Below the pieces are notes generated by a model. The model saw only the letters and a program-made list of their open reading frames with translations. It did no database searches and was not told where the DNA came from. DNA of 6,195 bases, from contig CAINWE010000001.1 of the NCBI GenBank assembly GCA_903854365.1, positions 1 through 6,195 of the forward strand, given 5' to 3'. This DNA comes from Oligoflexia bacterium (GTDB lineage Bacteria > Bdellovibrionota > UBA1018). Below are positions 4,158-6,195 of the stretch, in pieces; within the stretch, counting starts at the first letter, position 1; each line of letters opens with the position of its first letter. The translations under genes and the position numbers were made by a program.

Positions 4158-6195
4158 ATGGTTCTAACGACTGAGCTGATTTTGGCGATTTTTGGTTTCA
4201 TTTTTGTGATCGAAATGGTTGCAGACTTTCTGAATCTCGGGCGGCTGCGGGCTGAGTTGCCGGGAGAGTTTCAGGGACTCTATGACGCAGAGAAGTATCA
4301 GAACTCTCTTCGTTACCAAGCTGAGGTGACTCGTTTTGAGTTAGTCCATCGAGCCGTGAGTTTTGGGGTTTTTGTCCTTTGGATCGTTCTCGGCGGGTGG
4401 AATTGGGCCGATCAGGTCTCACGTCAGTGGGCTGGGCAGTTTCAATTCGGTGCGGTCGGCAGTGGCTTAATGTTAATCGGGTTGATCTCAGTGCTGAGGT
4501 TTTTATTTCAACTGCCGTTTTCGCTCTATTCGACCTTTGTGATTGAGTCTCGTTATGGGTTTAATCGAACCACACCGAAGACTTTTGCCTCGGATGCGAT
4601 CAAGGGAATGCTCTTGGGAGCTATTTTAGGCGGACCTATTTTTGCGGGATTGGTTTATTTTTTCGAGACGGCGGGTGCCTCGGCATGGCTTTATGCTTGG
4701 GTTAGCTTGACTTTATTTCAAATAGCGATCACTTACATCGCGCCTGCGGTCATTCTGCCGCTCTTTAATCGGTTTGAGCCTCTGCCGGAAGGTGAGCTGA
4801 AGAGAGCGATTGATACCTATGCTTCTGAGCGAAAATTTCAGTTGAAGGGGATCTTTACGATGGACGGTTCGAAACGATCCACGAAATCCAACGCGTTTTT
4901 CACGGGTTTTGGTCGCTTTCGAAAATTAGTTCTCTTCGATACTCTCGTTTCGCATCAGACGACAGAGGAGTTAGTGGCTGTTTTGGCCCACGAAATTGGA
5001 CATTTCGAAAAGAAGCACATTTTGCAATCCATGATTTTTTCGATTTTGTCGTCCGGTGTGATGCTGTTCGGAGTCTCTTTCTTTTTAGCTCGGCCTGATC
5101 TCTTTCAGTCGTTCGGGGTGGAGTTACCCTCCTTGGGTATGGGTTTAGTGTTAGCGGGGATTTTGGCAGGCCCTGTATTGAGGTTGGTTTCAATTCTGAC
5201 TCTTTGGCGTTCGAGAGTGAATGAATTTGAAGCGGATCATTTTGCTAAAGAGACTTATGGCAAGCCTGAAGCTTTGATCTCAGCGCTCAAGAAACTGAGT
5301 GTAGATCATCTTTCTCATTTGACTCCGCATCCGATGAAGGTATTGTGCGAATATTCTCATCCTCCTATTTTAGAAAGGATTAAAGCTTTGAGAGTCGTTG
5401 CGCTATTCGGAATTTTATTTTCTACGGTGGCTTTTGCTGCCGATGGTCTGGCATTAAAGGCGCCCCCGGCAAAAAAAGTGTCGCGTCCCCGCGCCGCCAG
5501 ATTAGTCTCACCGAGTCCTGATCCGAGTGAGAGTTCAACCCCGAAAGCTGCGGGGGAGAAGTCGAAATACGGCTCAGATGCGACCCCTCTTTCGGTTTCT
5601 CATGAATATTTGAAGATGCATGATGCGCCTCAATTTTGGGCACTCATGCCTTACTACGTTCCTCAGCAAACTCATAGTTCATGTTCAGCAGCGACAGTGA
5701 CGATGTTAGTGAATGCAGCGAGGGTGGGAAAAAATTTGAAGTCCGAAGAGCAGCTCGCTACAGAGTCCGAAGTTCTTAAAAAAGCAAAGGTGAGTAGTTG
5801 GAGCTTTTCTTTGAGTGTCTTGGGTCGAGGAGTGCTTCTCAGTGACATGGGGGAATACGTCGTGGCGGCTCTCAAGGCTTATGGCGTTAAGCCGCAGCTC
5901 GTGGAGACGGTTCATGCCGATAAGGAGTCCAAAGAAGCGCGGGCTCAGATTCATCAAATTCTTGTAGAACAGGAAAAAAATCCAAAGCAGATGCTCTTGG
6001 CAAATTTCCTTCAAGGAGTTTACACCGGGGATGCTCCAGTGGGGCATTTTGCTCCGGTAGGAGCCTATGATTCCCAAAATCAGCGGGTTCTCATTCTTGA
6101 TCCTGATCGGGAATGGTATGAGCCGTATTGGGTGAGCGAGGAAGTGTTTTTTAACGGGATGGCAACCGTAGACAAGAGCGCAAACGGGGCTTACC
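4158..6195 (+). CDS. Ste24-type M48 metalloprotease fused in frame to a phytochelatin-synthase-like domain (partial)
   Basis: The frame is open from ATG 4158 to the window edge, 679 codons, with no stop seen. Residues 1-411 form a complete M48A peptidase. The N-terminal CaaX-protease membrane domain has helices near 3-22, 66-86, 98-122, 150-172 and 177-203. The zinc site HEIGH holds His278, Glu279 and His282. Two further helices lie at about 290-311 and 328-350, and NEFEAD gives a third zinc ligand, probably Glu356. The part ends SHPPILERIKAL, as family members usually end. Relatives cleave membrane or CaaX-type proteins; the bacterial substrate is unknown. Next come a signal-peptide-like helix (411-428), a Pro/Lys/Ser-rich linker (about 429-485) and a C83 peptidase domain with Cys509, His630 and Asp648. 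AGGAGGAG (4139-4146) lies 11 bases upstream of the start, slightly far. Such a fusion is unusual; a lost stop between two overlapping genes is the main alternative. Confidence 0.85.
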   Translation, partial: MVLTTELILAIFGFIFVIEMVADFLNLGRLRAELPGEFQGLYDAEKYQNSLRYQAEVTRFELVHRAVSFGVFVLWIVLGGWNWADQVSRQWAGQFQFGAVGSGLMLIGLISVLRFLFQLPFSLYSTFVIESRYGFNRTTPKTFASDAIKGMLLGAILGGPIFAGLVYFFETAGASAWLYAWVSLTLFQIAITYIAPAVILPLFNRFEPLPEGELKRAIDTYASERKFQLKGIFTMDGSKRSTKSNAFFTGFGRFRKLVLFDTLVSHQTTEELVAVLAHEIGHFEKKHILQSMIFSILSSGVMLFGVSFFLARPDLFQSFGVELPSLGMGLVLAGILAGPVLRLVSILTLWRSRVNEFEADHFAKETYGKPEALISALKKLSVDHLSHLTPHPMKVLCEYSHPPILERIKALRVVALFGILFSTVAFAADGLALKAPPAKKVSRPRAARLVSPSPDPSESSTPKAAGEKSKYGSDATPLSVSHEYLKMHDAPQFWALMPYYVPQQTHSSCSAATVTMLVNAARVGKNLKSEEQLATESEVLKKAKVSSWSFSLSVLGRGVLLSDMGEYVVAALKAYGVKPQLVETVHADKESKEARAQIHQILVEQEKNPKQMLLANFLQGVYTGDAPVGHFAPVGAYDSQNQRVLILDPDREWYEPYWVSEEVFFNGMATVDKSANGAY
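5374..5390 (+). promoter_or_regulatory. Candidate internal ribosome site and TTG start at the fusion junction
   Basis: AAAGGA (5374-5379) stands eight bases before an in-frame TTG (5388-5390), codon 411 of the long frame. Starting there gives a product beginning MRVVALFGILFSTVAFA, with Ala-Phe-Ala before Ala-Asp-Gly, a textbook secretory signal peptide with a signal peptidase I site after residue 427 of the long frame. The site sits exactly where the M48 protein family normally ends. It would release a separately exported C83 protein. An out-of-frame TGA (5389-5391) overlaps the TTG. Confidence 0.45.
5610..6195 (+). other. Phytochelatin-synthase-like (peptidase C83) domain, C-terminal part cut by the window
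   Basis: This part (about residues 485-679 of the long frame) resembles the papain-like catalytic domain of phytochelatin synthases. The nucleophile is Cys509 in QTHSSCSAATVTMLVNA, the base His630 in GHFAPVGAYD, and the acid Asp648 in VLILDPDR, followed by the family-typical Y-x-x-x-W-V (EPYWV). The His to Asp spacing of 18 residues equals that I recall for plant and Nostoc enzymes. Bacterial relatives mostly remove glycine from glutathione or act on related gamma-glutamyl peptides; some plant and fungal members build metal-binding phytochelatins. The TQSEPAYCG block of plant enzymes is not conserved, so the substrate is open. A preceding signal-like helix suggests action in the periplasm or outside. 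Confidence 0.8.

Noticed and set aside
5706..6077. Minus-strand 123-residue frame opposite the C83 domain
   Set aside because: The plus strand clearly encodes the conserved catalytic residues here; the antisense frame has no recognisable content.
1..6195. CRISPR array, riboswitch or prophage attachment duplication
   Set aside because: I saw no regularly spaced repeats, no known riboswitch core, and no second copy of the tRNA 3' end.

Overview
The window looks like a stretch of a Gram-negative bacterial chromosome of moderate GC content. The evidence is a soluble PAS histidine kinase with a receiver protein, an ISL3-type insertion sequence, a tRNA-Ser with encoded CCA, and a seven-helix Ste24-type M48 protease. 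A member of Bdellovibrionota or a similar former deltaproteobacterial lineage would fit, but nothing in the sequence proves it.

Layout. 1-329: leader region with no confident gene on the plus strand; an unfinished minus-strand reading frame runs off the left edge. 330-2187: a two-gene signalling operon, a cytoplasmic PAS-PAS histidine kinase and a stand-alone receiver protein whose genes overlap by 26 bases. 2188-2613: about 430 bases without a convincing gene, rich in inverted repeats and carrying a start-less minus-strand open frame that may be a gene remnant. 2614-3912: an ISL3-family insertion sequence with an apparently intact 392-residue DDE transposase and weak terminal repeats. 3953-4042 (minus strand): tRNA-Ser(GCT). 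4158-6195: one long reading frame that is still open at the right edge.

The main point of interest is the last gene. One uninterrupted frame encodes a complete Ste24/CaaX-protease-like M48 metallopeptidase (about residues 1-411). It is followed without a stop by a signal-peptide-like helix ending in AFA-A (411-428), a Pro/Lys/Ser-rich linker, and a phytochelatin-synthase-like (peptidase C83) domain with the expected Cys, His and Asp. Each part looks like a whole protein. Exactly at the junction there is an in-frame TTG with a well-placed Shine-Dalgarno sequence, and an out-of-frame TGA overlaps that TTG. The locus may therefore encode a true fusion, a polyprotein that signal peptidase could split, or two products made from nested starts. 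It could also be a pair of overlapping genes joined by a single-base change or sequence error.

The signalling pair and the protease locus are separated by the insertion sequence and the tRNA, so nothing here shows that they work together. The transposase gene uses more C-ending codons on its coding strand than its G/T-rich neighbours, which fits an acquired element.
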